Of a stretch of DNA of 64,000 nt, positions 34,169-43,432 are shown in pieces; positions within the stretch are counted from its first letter, which is position 1; every line of letters starts with the position of its first letter. The notes beneath the pieces are model-generated. The model was not told the DNA's origin. It made no database searches and saw nothing but the letters and a program-made list of their open reading frames with translations. A program made the translations under genes and the position numbers. The DNA is from an uncultured Mediterraneibacter sp. (GTDB taxonomy: Bacteria > Bacillota > Clostridia > Lachnospirales > Lachnospiraceae): positions 1 to 64,000 of the forward strand of contig CAKRDD010000016.1 in assembly GCA_934309345.1 (NCBI GenBank). The letters run 5' to 3'.

Positions 34169-34221
34169 ATGTCCCAAACCAATATATTTTATGGCCATAA
34201 TATGAATGCGTGTTTGAAGTA

Positions 34222-34230
34222 TGTTATACT
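34222..34230 (+). promoter_or_regulatory. extended -10 promoter of the LytTR operon
   Basis: TGTTATACT: TGn followed by TATACT (34225-34230). TTGAAG (34214-34219) with GATTAT (34237-34242) is an alternative with 17-bp spacing. Confidence 0.45.
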
Positions 34231-34265
34231 GGTACTGATTATGTGAGGCGAGGTGAATTCAACTT

Positions 34266-34982
34266 ATGATAAAAATTGCAATCGTTGACGACGAAGAACA
34301 GACAAGAGAACAAATTCTCCGGACTCTAAAGGAAAATATACAGGAACAATACGAAGTAGAGATTAAACTATATGCATCAGGCGAAAGTTTCTTCGAGGAA
34401 ATTCAGAAGGGTGAAGCAGCGGATATTTTATTTACAGACATTCAGATGCAACAGCTGGATGGAGTGGAGCTGGGGAAATTGGTTCGAAGGCTTTGCCCTG
34501 ACATGTACATTGTCTTCATCACATCTTATGAAGAATATGCGGCAGAAAGTTATCGGATCGAAGCATATCAGTATATTTTGAAACAGGATCTAGAATTTCG
34601 TCTTCCCGGAGTTGCTGAACAGCTTATTGAAAAGCTACAAAAACAAAAGAAAGAATTCTGTATTATAAAAGACGGTACAGAACAGGTGAAATTGCTTTAT
34701 AAGGATATTCTTTATCTGTATAAATCCAAAGGTGCTAAGTATGTAAATTATGTTACTACCCAAGGCGTTGTGAGGGAACGAACTTCTCTGGAAAATGCAC
34801 TGAAAATGTTAAATAATAAACAATTTCTTCTGGTGGAACGTGGATACGCTGTTAATATAAAGCAGATTTGCAGAGTAAGCGGAGACACCATCTATCTCGA
34901 AAAGGGATATGAAGTACCGGTAAGTAAGGCAAGACTTGCAGAAGTAAAGCGAGAAATCAATCTCTACTGGAGGAATTCGTAA
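34266..34982 (+). CDS. LytTR-family response regulator
   Basis: 238 residues. A CheY-like receiver domain (1-125) has the DDE acidic cluster near residue 9 and D58 as phospho-acceptor in FTDIQMQQLDG. The C-terminal LytTR DNA-binding domain (about 135-235) has YLYKSKGAKYVNYVT and LVERGYAVNIKQI. This AgrA/ComE-type architecture is common for peptide-sensing circuits. It lies 2 nt before the GHKL kinase gene, so they form a two-component pair. Confidence 0.93.
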   Translation: MIKIAIVDDEEQTREQILRTLKENIQEQYEVEIKLYASGESFFEEIQKGEAADILFTDIQMQQLDGVELGKLVRRLCPDMYIVFITSYEEYAAESYRIEAYQYILKQDLEFRLPGVAEQLIEKLQKQKKEFCIIKDGTEQVKLLYKDILYLYKSKGAKYVNYVTTQGVVRERTSLENALKMLNNKQFLLVERGYAVNIKQICRVSGDTIYLEKGYEVPVSKARLAEVKREINLYWRNS

Positions 34983-34984
34983 CA

Positions 34985-36379
34985 ATGGATACACTTGGAA
35001 TATGGATTGGACTGAATTTTCTTGAAACATTTCTTTTCTATTATCTGTTATTCGGAACAGTTATAGACAGAAAGACCCTGAAAACGAAAGATAAATGGAT
35101 TCTCTATTTTGTTTTGATCGGCACTTCAACAATTATTTCTGTATGGGTCAAAAGATCTGTGTTTAGTGCTTATGGATACCTGTTGACGATTTTGATTTTG
35201 GTTTTGGGAAGTTTCCTTGCCTATCGAAAGAAACTGATTCTTCTTACAGGGATCGCATCTATGTATGAAGCAGCAATGACGTTATTTTTATATATCATTT
35301 ACTACCTTCAAGCATTTATTTACGGGAATCAGGCAGAAAACCCTCAGATTTTATTTTTCCGTTACCATGAAAATGAAGTATTTTGTGTGATACAAAGCCT
35401 GTTATTAATTATTTCCTTTTTTATCATTTTCAAAATAAGAAGCTGGAAGAAGAAAAAAGACATAGAAGCCTTTCAATGGGTATTTGTTTTATGTGGTGTA
35501 CTGTTATCAGCACTCGTTCTGGAGTATCAGAAACTTTTAAAGTATGGACTACTGTACTCCACAGCTGGAATTCCAGTGATTCAGGATGTCTTAAAAGGAA
35601 GTCTCATCAGTTTTCTTACTATGATCGTGCTTGTCATCGTCATGACATTTCTTATATGGAAAAACAGAAACATAACGGGACAAAATACATTTCTTCTGAT
35701 GAAAGAAGAGATGGAGAAGCAAAAGTATGAGGAAATAAGAGCTTCCATCGAGCAGAACAAAGAACTCGTTCATGATACAAAGAATCATTATCTTGTGATC
35801 AGTGAATATGTAAAAAATCAGGAATATGAAAAACTGGAAAATTATGTAGATGAAATCAGAAGAAATTTTGTAAAAATCAATCCACAGATTTATACAGGAA
35901 ATCATGTAGTGGATCTGATTCTTGGGCAAAAGCGAATCCTGGCAGTACAAAAAGGGATTGATTTCCAATTGGATGTAACACCACTATCCAGTCTGACGAT
36001 GGAAGAAAGAGAGATCTGTTCACTATTTGGGAATCTGCTAGACAATGCCCTGGAAGCCTGTGAGAAAGTGACTGATAAAGAACGTAAGAAAATCAGTATA
36101 AAGATTGAGCAGCATATGCAAATGTTGTTTCTTGAAATTAAGAATGGAACCGATAAGCTTCCTGCCAAATCAGGACATACTTTTCTGACTTCGAAGCAGG
36201 ATAAATCTCTTCATGGATATGGCTTGAAAAGTGTGGAACGGATTGTTACACGATATGATGGAGATCTGGCCTATGAAATGGAGGATGGAATGTTTGTTGT
36301 TTCAATAACATTTTTTGATTTATGCGAGCAACGAGCCAAAGTCCGTGCTTGCACGAGACCTTGGCGACTGCCGCGATAA
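34985..36379 (+). CDS. GHKL-type sensor histidine kinase (AgrC-like)
   Basis: 464 residues. About six N-terminal membrane segments (1-225) lead to a helical region with the phospho-acceptor motif KELVHDTKNHYLVISEYVK, then a GHKL ATPase with the N-box LFGNLLDNALEAC and G-box HGYGLKSVERIV. This is the AgrC/ComD pattern. The last 19-20 residues (from CEQRAKVRACTRPWRLPR) are encoded by a dispersed repeat starting at 36324 rather than by kinase sequence, so the native C-terminus appears replaced after VSITFFDL. Activity is probably kept since all ATPase motifs precede the junction. Confidence 0.9.
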   Translation: MDTLGIWIGLNFLETFLFYYLLFGTVIDRKTLKTKDKWILYFVLIGTSTIISVWVKRSVFSAYGYLLTILILVLGSFLAYRKKLILLTGIASMYEAAMTLFLYIIYYLQAFIYGNQAENPQILFFRYHENEVFCVIQSLLLIISFFIIFKIRSWKKKKDIEAFQWVFVLCGVLLSALVLEYQKLLKYGLLYSTAGIPVIQDVLKGSLISFLTMIVLVIVMTFLIWKNRNITGQNTFLLMKEEMEKQKYEEIRASIEQNKELVHDTKNHYLVISEYVKNQEYEKLENYVDEIRRNFVKINPQIYTGNHVVDLILGQKRILAVQKGIDFQLDVTPLSSLTMEEREICSLFGNLLDNALEACEKVTDKERKKISIKIEQHMQMLFLEIKNGTDKLPAKSGHTFLTSKQDKSLHGYGLKSVERIVTRYDGDLAYEMEDGMFVVSITFFDLCEQRAKVRACTRPWRLPR

Positions 36380-36410
36380 CTTGAGAAACTCGCAGAGCGT
36401 GTTTCTCATA
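36324..36410. repeat. dispersed structured repeat overlapping the kinase 3' end
   Basis: The first 19 nt recur at 13630-13648. GCCAAAGTC-CGTGC (36335-36348) pairs with GCACG-A-GACCTTGGC (36351-36365) with one mismatch. GAGAAAC (36383-36389) pairs with GTTTCTC (36401-36407). The right boundary is uncertain and may extend to about 36500. Confidence 0.6.
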
Positions 36411-36521
36411 GTTTATAAATACTCATGTCCAGTAATACAGTACTTGAAGGCCATCCGCTTGCAGTACTTTCACCACAAGATTAAACTGAATATAAGAAAA
36501 AAACCTGTTCCAAATTTTCAG

Positions 36522-36538
36522 GATACGAAATTCGTATC
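36522..36538. promoter_or_regulatory. perfect palindrome before the lipoprotein gene
   Basis: GATACGAA-A-TTCGTATC, nested within CCTGTT (36504-36509) and AACAGG (36544-36549). It may be an operator or an RNA hairpin next to the SD. Confidence 0.4.
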
Positions 36539-36572
36539 ACACAAACAGGAATGGAAATGGAGGAATGATGCC

Positions 36573-38171
36573 ATGACAATTAAGAAAAAGAGAACTAAAA
36601 TCATTTTACCATCGATTCTGACAGTCAGTCTTACTTGTGGTCTGTTACTTACGGGATGTCAGAAGACACCAGATCAGAGTGCAGTTGTCAGTAAGGCCGG
36701 AGGATTAAGCGAGGATGTAATTGCAGACCCTTTGAAAGATGGAGAGACGCAGACACTGGATCTGCCGGAACACTGGGACACAACAGTAACATGGAGTAAT
36801 GACCGCGGAGTTTTTCACGCAGATCAGAAATTAGAATCTGTTACGACAGGAAATCTTCCGGTGATTGAAGTCAGTCAGAAAAAACTGGAGCTTGAACAAT
36901 TAAAAGAACTGATTTCTTATTTTGCAGGTGGAGAGATTTTGTATCAGACACAGGAACTTACCAGAGAATACTATCAGAACCTCTTAGATAAGATTAAGAA
37001 CAGGGAAGGATTCTATGCAGACAACAGTGTGGAGTATGATTTAACAGGGCTTGAAAAGTCAGTGGAAGAAGTTCTTCCTCTTGCACCGGAACAGACACCA
37101 TTGCAGGAAATTGGACAGATTGAGTACACATCAAAAAAGACGGATCCGGCGTATGAAGCAAAAAGAAAATCACTGGAAGCTTACGGATATGATATTCTTC
37201 CGGATACCACAAAGCAGGATGAAATGGAAATTCATTTCCAGGCAACGGTTGGTGCAGATGCAAAAGGTACGATCAATGCAGAAACTTACGATCCGGAAGC
37301 AGGAAATTATAGTATTTTCTCCTGGTCAGAAGGAAATGGGATTGAACTGGCAACTATTGAAAACTCTCTGACAAGAGAGAATCTCACAGCCGAATATGGA
37401 GTTCCTGCAGGAAGCGTAAAAGAATCTTTTATGGAAAAACTACAAGCACTGAAAGACCAGATGGAAGAAACCTCTCTCTTAGAAGAGACAGCAGAAGATG
37501 AAGCTGAAAAAGTTCTGAAAGATCTGAACCTCGAAAATATGCAGTTGTTGTCATCAGACAAAATTCTCTGGTATGCACAGTCTGATTATCCGGAAGCCAC
37601 TATATTAGAACTACAGGAAGCATTATGGAATGCTGATCCAAATCTTGGAAAAACAGGTTATGAGCTTACTTACGTTCCTTCTGTTTCCGGATTAAAAATA
37701 AATCAGGATAAATCCGGATATTCAGATGATAGTGGATTTGCATATGCACCTTCCATGCCGGTAGAGCAGATTTATATTGTAGTGACAGAAGATGGGATTC
37801 GCTCCTTCAAATGGAAGGGCATGAGTCAGGAAGAAAGGGTAGTTACAGAGAATGTAAAACTTCTTGCATTTGATGAAATAGAAAGCCGCCTGATCGATCA
37901 GGTGAAATATCTTTACCCTTCCAGTCAGCCTGCAGAGAACAAGACGGTATTTGGTTATGATGTTGCAACTGTCGAACTGGGATATACTTATATACCGGCA
38001 TATAAGAATCCACAAAATGCCTGGCTGATTCCGGCATGGTTTTTCACTATAAGCGAGAGTATAGATACAACTGCCGAACTTGGAACAGCCGGAAGAAAAA
38101 AAGAATATCAGACCGACTACATTGTATTAAATGCAACAGACGGCGGAAGAATAGGTTCTTATTGGAGATGA
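36573..38171 (+). CDS. large lipoprotein of the LytTR-linked ABC cluster (DUF6034-like)
   Basis: 532 residues. A lipoprotein signal peptide with lipobox LTGC (near residue 27) is followed by a large external region, acidic and Gln-rich in places, with no recognised catalytic motif. DUF6034 is a tentative family name from memory. ATG 36573 follows GGAGG at 36559-36563. It precedes two permease genes and an ATPase in close order, so it may be the extracytoplasmic sensor or substrate-capturing lipoprotein of that exporter. Confidence 0.65.
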   Translation: MTIKKKRTKIILPSILTVSLTCGLLLTGCQKTPDQSAVVSKAGGLSEDVIADPLKDGETQTLDLPEHWDTTVTWSNDRGVFHADQKLESVTTGNLPVIEVSQKKLELEQLKELISYFAGGEILYQTQELTREYYQNLLDKIKNREGFYADNSVEYDLTGLEKSVEEVLPLAPEQTPLQEIGQIEYTSKKTDPAYEAKRKSLEAYGYDILPDTTKQDEMEIHFQATVGADAKGTINAETYDPEAGNYSIFSWSEGNGIELATIENSLTRENLTAEYGVPAGSVKESFMEKLQALKDQMEETSLLEETAEDEAEKVLKDLNLENMQLLSSDKILWYAQSDYPEATILELQEALWNADPNLGKTGYELTYVPSVSGLKINQDKSGYSDDSGFAYAPSMPVEQIYIVVTEDGIRSFKWKGMSQEERVVTENVKLLAFDEIESRLIDQVKYLYPSSQPAENKTVFGYDVATVELGYTYIPAYKNPQNAWLIPAWFFTISESIDTTAELGTAGRKKEYQTDYIVLNATDGGRIGSYWR

Positions 38172-38177
38172 TAGAAT

Positions 38178-38933
38178 ATGAAACGAAGACATCTTTTCAG
38201 AACAGAATTGAAATATGACTTTGGAAACCGAAGATTTTATATCTCTGTACTGGCATTGTGTGCGGTTCTTTTGATTGTTGCACTTCCTTATCGAAATCAT
38301 CTGATCTCTTTCGGCGGATCAACAGAAGGGAAAGCCTGGTTATGCACCTTCAACTATGCAATCACTTCAGAAAAAGCCTTGCTTTTCTTTCCACTGTTGG
38401 TTCCTCTGGCAACAGCCGCAGATATACAGGAAGAATTACACAGCCGCTATGCATGGTTTCTTATTAACCGAATAGGAAAAAGGAATTATATTTGGATGAA
38501 AAGTTTTGGAGTCGCATTCACAGGTGGTGCCATTTCCGTTTCAGCGGCAGGAATTGCATTGGTTGTTTTTATAGTTATCTGTAGAAATATCCCGACTCTG
38601 AATACTTTGCAAAATATATCAGAGGTAATAAGTATCACAGGAATTGGATTTATCCGACTTTTTCTAAATGGAACATTGTGGTCTTTATGCGGTTCACTGA
38701 CGGCAGTTTTAACTAAAAATAAGTATCTGAGCTGTGCTGTTCCATTTATTTTATATTATGTACTAACAGTGTTTCAAGAACGATATTACCGCAATTATTT
38801 TTTCCTCAGTCCAAAGCAGTGGGTAAGCCCGGCATATTATGGAAACGGATTCTGCCTTCTGGCTCTGCTTCTGATCAGCAGTCTTCTGGTACTGGCTTTG
38901 CGTAAATGCGTGGTAAGGAGAGTGGTGGCATGA
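38178..38933 (+). CDS. ABC exporter membrane subunit (LytTR cluster), first
   Basis: 251 residues, about six hydrophobic segments, starting after a charged N-terminus (MKRRHLFRTELKYDFGNRRF). An ABC-2-like topology is suggested by spacing of helices and by context. It overlaps the next gene by 4 nt (ATGA). No substrate motif is visible. It corresponds in position to the permease at 30280 in the PadR cluster. Confidence 0.62.
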   Translation: MKRRHLFRTELKYDFGNRRFYISVLALCAVLLIVALPYRNHLISFGGSTEGKAWLCTFNYAITSEKALLFFPLLVPLATAADIQEELHSRYAWFLINRIGKRNYIWMKSFGVAFTGGAISVSAAGIALVVFIVICRNIPTLNTLQNISEVISITGIGFIRLFLNGTLWSLCGSLTAVLTKNKYLSCAVPFILYYVLTVFQERYYRNYFFLSPKQWVSPAYYGNGFCLLALLLISSLLVLALRKCVVRRVVA

Positions 38934-39844
38934 AAAAATCGCAATTTAAAATGGACATTCATCAAATCTTTCTTCTAACAAAAAGGAATTTCTCTGACTG
39001 GGGCAAAAATCCGAGAATCTGGATGACATTTGCATTAGGATTTGTACTTTGTCTGATGTTGACAAATCAGATTTTAGAGCAGGCACAGACATTCCAGACA
39101 CCGGTGCAAATGTTCGAGCCACTGATCTGGACCTTCGGTGATGCGCAGTCTGTGATGCTTTCATCCCTTTTACTGCTGTTATTATTTGCAGATATGCCTT
39201 TTGTAAATCAGATGACGCCCTATTGGCTGATCCGGACAAAGCGAAGCGTATGGATGGCAAGTCAGATCCTATATGTGATCCTGGCTACTTGCCTTTATAC
39301 CGTCTTCCTCTGCCTGACAGAACTTCTAATTGCAAGTCCCTGGGCTTACGTTGGAAATGTATGGAGCCAGACCGCTGCAAGCATTGGATATGGAAGTAAT
39401 AATCATCTTACGGTTCCTGTATCAATAAAGACAATGGAAATGACAACACCATATAAATGTGCAATCTGTGTTGTATTTCTTATGCTTTTTTATTCGTTAT
39501 TTATTACTTCAGTCATGCTTGTATTAAATCTACAGAAGGGAAGAGCCGGAGGCGTTGTTGGTGCACTCTTGATAAATCTTTATGGAATTCTTCTGACTCC
39601 GGATATTTTTCAAAAAGTTTTTCATCTGGGTAGTGGGCTTTCCTATCGGGCAAATGTTCTTTGCGGATGGTTATCGCCCTTAAATCACGCAACATTTCCA
39701 ATGCATAATTTCGGATATGATTATTTACCACAAATAAAAATAAGTATCCTGTTATTTCTTGCAATGATATGCATTTTGCTTTTCATCTCGAGAAAATGTA
39801 TCAAACGATATAATTTTACATTTTCTCAGGTTGATGAATCCTGA
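38930..39844 (+). CDS. ABC exporter membrane subunit (LytTR cluster), second
   Basis: 304 residues, about six hydrophobic segments. ATG 38930 (AAGGAG 9 nt upstream) is preferred to an upstream in-frame ATG at 38906, because it couples to the preceding stop. The N-terminal cytoplasmic stretch (MKKSQFKMDIHQIFLLTKRN) precedes the first helix. It lies 22 nt before the ATPase gene, completing a two-permease, one-ATPase unit. Confidence 0.62.
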   Translation: MKKSQFKMDIHQIFLLTKRNFSDWGKNPRIWMTFALGFVLCLMLTNQILEQAQTFQTPVQMFEPLIWTFGDAQSVMLSSLLLLLLFADMPFVNQMTPYWLIRTKRSVWMASQILYVILATCLYTVFLCLTELLIASPWAYVGNVWSQTAASIGYGSNNHLTVPVSIKTMEMTTPYKCAICVVFLMLFYSLFITSVMLVLNLQKGRAGGVVGALLINLYGILLTPDIFQKVFHLGSGLSYRANVLCGWLSPLNHATFPMHNFGYDYLPQIKISILLFLAMICILLFISRKCIKRYNFTFSQVDES

Positions 39845-39866
39845 CTGAATAAGAAAGGGGAAAATT

Positions 39867-40514
39867 ATGAAAGCTGCTGTGAAAGTTAAAAATCTAACAA
39901 AATCTTTTGGCAAAGAAAAAGTATTAAAAGGAATCAGTCATACCTTTGAGGCAGGAAAAATCCACGGAATCATGGGATTTAATGGCTCCGGTAAAACAGT
40001 AATGTTCAAATGCATCTGCGGTTTTCTTCAACCTGACAGAGGGAGCGTATATGTCTATGGAAAAAGAATTGGAAAAGATATTGATTTTCCGGAAAATACC
40101 GGAATGATTATCGAGAGTCCGGGATTTCTTCCATATATCAGTGGGTATGAAAATTTAAAACGCCTTGCACAACTTAATCGAAAAATAGGAGATACTGAGA
40201 TCCGGGATGCAATCGCAAGAGTTGGTCTTGATCCGTTTTCTAAGAAGAAAGTAGGTCAATATTCACTCGGGATGAGGGAACGCCTTGGAATTGCACAGGC
40301 GATCATGGAGCGGCCAAAATTATTAATTTTAGACGAACCATTCAATGGATTGGATAAAAGAGGCGCACAGGATGTCTGCGAACTCTTTGTTGAATTGAAA
40401 GAAAAAGGAACAACTATTCTACTAGCTGCACACAATGTGATGGAAATGGAATGGTTGTGTGATACGGTATGCGAGATGGATGCCGGACAGTTAGAAGTTG
40501 TTTATGAAAAATGA
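39867..40514 (+). CDS. ABC transporter ATP-binding protein (LytTR cluster)
   Basis: 215 residues. Walker A GFNGSGKT, signature YSLGMRERLGIAQAIM, Walker B LLILDEPFNGLD and H-loop AAHNV are intact. It is the same length as, and clearly paralogous to, the ATPase at 31954. SD AAAGGGG. It is the last gene before the housekeeping mutS operon; a 13-bp stem-loop follows. Confidence 0.93.
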   Translation: MKAAVKVKNLTKSFGKEKVLKGISHTFEAGKIHGIMGFNGSGKTVMFKCICGFLQPDRGSVYVYGKRIGKDIDFPENTGMIIESPGFLPYISGYENLKRLAQLNRKIGDTEIRDAIARVGLDPFSKKKVGQYSLGMRERLGIAQAIMERPKLLILDEPFNGLDKRGAQDVCELFVELKEKGTTILLAAHNVMEMEWLCDTVCEMDAGQLEVVYEK

Positions 40515-40538
40515 AATAATATTTTTTTCAAATTGAAA

Positions 40539-40591
40539 GAAGAGAGCGAACCCAATAATATTAAACGAATATTCTTCAGTTCGCTCTCTTC
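40539..40591. terminator. stem-loop after the ABC cluster
   Basis: A perfect 13-bp stem GAAGAGAGCGAAC/GTTCGCTCTCTTC, with AATATT/AATATT nested in the loop. No clear T-run follows on the + strand, so termination is likely but not certain. Confidence 0.5.
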
Positions 40592-40659
40592 GCACATTGC
40601 GATATAGGTACTCCGACAAAATGATACATTTCTACGTTCTCAACATCTTCAACATCAGC

Positions 40660-40688
40660 TTGAAATTCATGTTAAAATTTGTTAGAAT
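40660..40688 (+). promoter_or_regulatory. promoter of mutS-mutL-miaA
   Basis: TTGAAA (40660-40665), 17-bp spacer, TAGAAT (40683-40688), with TGt before the -10. The -10 lies in an inverted repeat, TAGAATG (40683-40689) / CATTCTA (40703-40709). Confidence 0.6.
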
Positions 40689-40749
40689 GATTTGCGAACT
40701 TACATTCTAAAGAGTTTTTAGAAAACCCTTGAAAACTAAGGAGAAATTG

Positions 40750-43416
40750 ATGGAAAATATTGACATAGATAAGCTGACGCCCATGATGAAAATTTATTGC
40801 GAGACGAAAGAGCAGTACAAGGATTGTATCTTATTCTACCGCCTCGGCGATTTCTACGAAATGTTCTTTGACGATGCCTTGACTGCATCCCGAGAGCTTG
40901 AGATCACACTGACCGGGAAAAGCTGTGGTCTGGATGAACGTGCCCCGATGTGCGGAATCCCATACCATGCCGTGGAAGGATATTTGAACCGTCTTGTTGC
41001 AAAAGGATACAAAGTTGCAATCTGTGAACAGGTAGAAGACCCAAAGACTGCGAAGGGGATCGTAAAACGTGAGGTTGTAAGAATTGTTACACCCGGAACG
41101 AATCTGGATACACAGGCATTAGATGAAACGAAGAATAATTACATCATGTGTATCGTCTATATTGCAGACCGCTATGGAGTTGCAATCGCAGATATTTCTA
41201 CCGGAGATTATTTTGTCACAGAACTTCCGGACAGCAGTCGTCTGATGGATGAGATTTATAAATTCAGTCCGTCTGAGATCATCTGCAACGAAGCGTTCTA
41301 TATGAGCGGTATGGATCTGGATGCGATGAGAGACAAGCTTGGGATCACGATTTATTCTCTCGATTCCTGGTATTTTGATGATGCTGTCTGCAAAGATAAG
41401 CTGCTTGAGCATTTCAAAGTAAAGAATTTTGCAGGGCTTGGACTTGCTGATTATGACTGTGGAATCATCAGTGCCGGAGCGCTGCTGATCTATTTATTTG
41501 AGACACAGAAAAATTCACTTTCCAACCTGACACATATTACACCATATATCACAGGAAAATATATGCTGATCGACAGTTCTACACGTCGAAATCTGGAGCT
41601 GTGCGAGACTTTACGTGAAAAGCAGAAGCGTGGTTCCCTTCTCTGGGTTCTTGACAAAACACGTACCGCAATGGGCGCACGTACGCTTCGCAAAAATGTA
41701 GAACAGCCTTTGATCGATAAATCCGAGATCAACCGCAAACTGGATGCAGTAGAAGAACTGAAAAATCAGGCCATTGCCCGTGAAGAGATCAGAGAATATT
41801 TATCTCCGGTCTACGATCTGGAGCGTCTGATCACGAAGATCACTTATGGTTCTGCGAATCCGCGAGACCTCACCGCATTCAAAGGTTCTCTGGAGATGCT
41901 GCCACCGATCCGCTATATTTTACAGGATCTGCAGGCACCGCTTTTAAAAGAGATTTATGAAGATCTGGATGCATTAGAAGATCTCTGCGAGCTCGTCACG
42001 AAAGCCATTCGTGAGGATCCGCCGCTTGCCATGAAAGAGGGAAATATTATCCGTGACGGTTATAACGAAGAAGTTGATAAGCTTCGCCGGGCGAAATCGG
42101 ACGGAAAAGACTGGCTTGCAAAACTTGAAAATGATGAGCGAGAAAAAACAGGTATTAAAAACCTGAAAATAAAATACAACAAAGTATTCGGCTATTATCT
42201 GGAAGTGACGAATTCTTACAAGGATCTTGTCCCGGATTATTATACAAGAAAACAGACCCTTGCGAATGCTGAACGTTATATCACACCGGAGCTGAAAGAA
42301 CTTGAGGACATGATCCTTGGTGCAGAAGATAAGCTGTATGCACTGGAATACGAACTTTACAGTGAAGTCCGTGAAACGATTGCCGGACAGGTGGAGAGAA
42401 TCCAGCAGACTGCCAAAGCAGTTGCCGCACTGGATGCGTTCAGTTCTCTTGCACTTGTTGCAGAGCGCAACAACTATGTCCGTCCGAAAATTAATGAAAA
42501 AGGAATCCTTGATATCAAAGAAGGCCGTCATCCGGTCGTTGAGCGAATGATTCCAAATGATATGTTTATTGCCAATGATACTTATCTGGATGATAAGAAA
42601 CATAGAATTTCAATCATCACAGGTCCGAATATGGCAGGTAAATCAACTTACATGCGTCAGACTGCATTGATCGCACTGATGGCTCAGATCGGATCGTTTG
42701 TCCCGGCAGAGAGCGCGAACATCTGTCTTTCCGACCGTATTTTCACCAGAGTCGGAGCATCCGATGACCTTGCTTCCGGACAGAGTACATTCATGGTTGA
42801 GATGACCGAAGTTGCCAATATTTTAAGAAATGCAACCTCAAAAAGTCTTCTCATTCTTGATGAAATCGGACGCGGAACAAGTACATTTGACGGCTTGTCA
42901 ATTGCCTGGGCTGTTGTAGAATACATCAGCGACAGCAAACTGTTGGGAGCAAAAACTTTATTTGCTACACATTATCATGAACTGACAGAACTCGAAGGAA
43001 AGATTGATAATGTCAACAACTATTGTATTGCTGTAAAAGAAAAGGGAGATGACATCGTATTCTTAAGAAAGATCGTAAAAGGCGGTGCTGACAAGAGTTA
43101 TGGTATCCAGGTTGCAAAGCTTGCCGGAGTACCGGATCTTGTCATTTCCCGTGCGAAGGAAATTGTAGAAGAACTCAGCGATGAGGACATTACAAACCGC
43201 GTCAGTGAGATCGCGGCAAAGGAACATACTGCAAAGAAAAAAAGTAAGGCAAAGAAATATGACGAAGTCGATATGGCACAGATGTCTCTGTTTGACACTG
43301 TAAAAGATGATGACGTACTTGATGAATTGAAAAATATCGATGTCGGAAATCTTACACCTATCGATGCTTTAAATACAATCTACCGGTTACAGAATAAGCT
43401 GAAGAACCGTTGGTAG
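40750..43416 (+). CDS. mutS: DNA mismatch repair protein MutS
   Basis: 888 residues, full length. Mismatch-binding domain I has the Phe-X-Glu wedge in LGDFYEMFFDDA. The ATPase has Walker A GPNMAGKSTYMRQ, SDRIFTRVGASDD, LDEIGRGTSTFDGLSIAWAV and the FATHYHELTEL segment. The C-terminus holds the helix-turn-helix dimerisation part and a beta-clamp-like QMSLFD motif. ATG 40750 with AAGGAG 6 nt upstream is preferred over an upstream TTG. It heads an operon with mutL and miaA. Confidence 0.97.
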   Translation: MENIDIDKLTPMMKIYCETKEQYKDCILFYRLGDFYEMFFDDALTASRELEITLTGKSCGLDERAPMCGIPYHAVEGYLNRLVAKGYKVAICEQVEDPKTAKGIVKREVVRIVTPGTNLDTQALDETKNNYIMCIVYIADRYGVAIADISTGDYFVTELPDSSRLMDEIYKFSPSEIICNEAFYMSGMDLDAMRDKLGITIYSLDSWYFDDAVCKDKLLEHFKVKNFAGLGLADYDCGIISAGALLIYLFETQKNSLSNLTHITPYITGKYMLIDSSTRRNLELCETLREKQKRGSLLWVLDKTRTAMGARTLRKNVEQPLIDKSEINRKLDAVEELKNQAIAREEIREYLSPVYDLERLITKITYGSANPRDLTAFKGSLEMLPPIRYILQDLQAPLLKEIYEDLDALEDLCELVTKAIREDPPLAMKEGNIIRDGYNEEVDKLRRAKSDGKDWLAKLENDEREKTGIKNLKIKYNKVFGYYLEVTNSYKDLVPDYYTRKQTLANAERYITPELKELEDMILGAEDKLYALEYELYSEVRETIAGQVERIQQTAKAVAALDAFSSLALVAERNNYVRPKINEKGILDIKEGRHPVVERMIPNDMFIANDTYLDDKKHRISIITGPNMAGKSTYMRQTALIALMAQIGSFVPAESANICLSDRIFTRVGASDDLASGQSTFMVEMTEVANILRNATSKSLLILDEIGRGTSTFDGLSIAWAVVEYISDSKLLGAKTLFATHYHELTELEGKIDNVNNYCIAVKEKGDDIVFLRKIVKGGADKSYGIQVAKLAGVPDLVISRAKEIVEELSDEDITNRVSEIAAKEHTAKKKSKAKKYDEVDMAQMSLFDTVKDDDVLDELKNIDVGNLTPIDALNTIYRLQNKLKNRW

Positions 43417-43432
43417 AAAGAAGGGATGAAAT

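Noticed and set aside
36315..36572. Upstream extension of the lipoprotein frame
   Set aside because: It would place 86 residues of repeat-derived sequence before a clear lipoprotein signal peptide; ATG 36573 has a good SD.
41974..42603. Minus-strand open frame of 209 codons inside mutS
   Set aside because: Fully antisense to mutS catalytic sequence; amino acid composition is Phe/Ile/Cys-rich as expected of a shadow frame.
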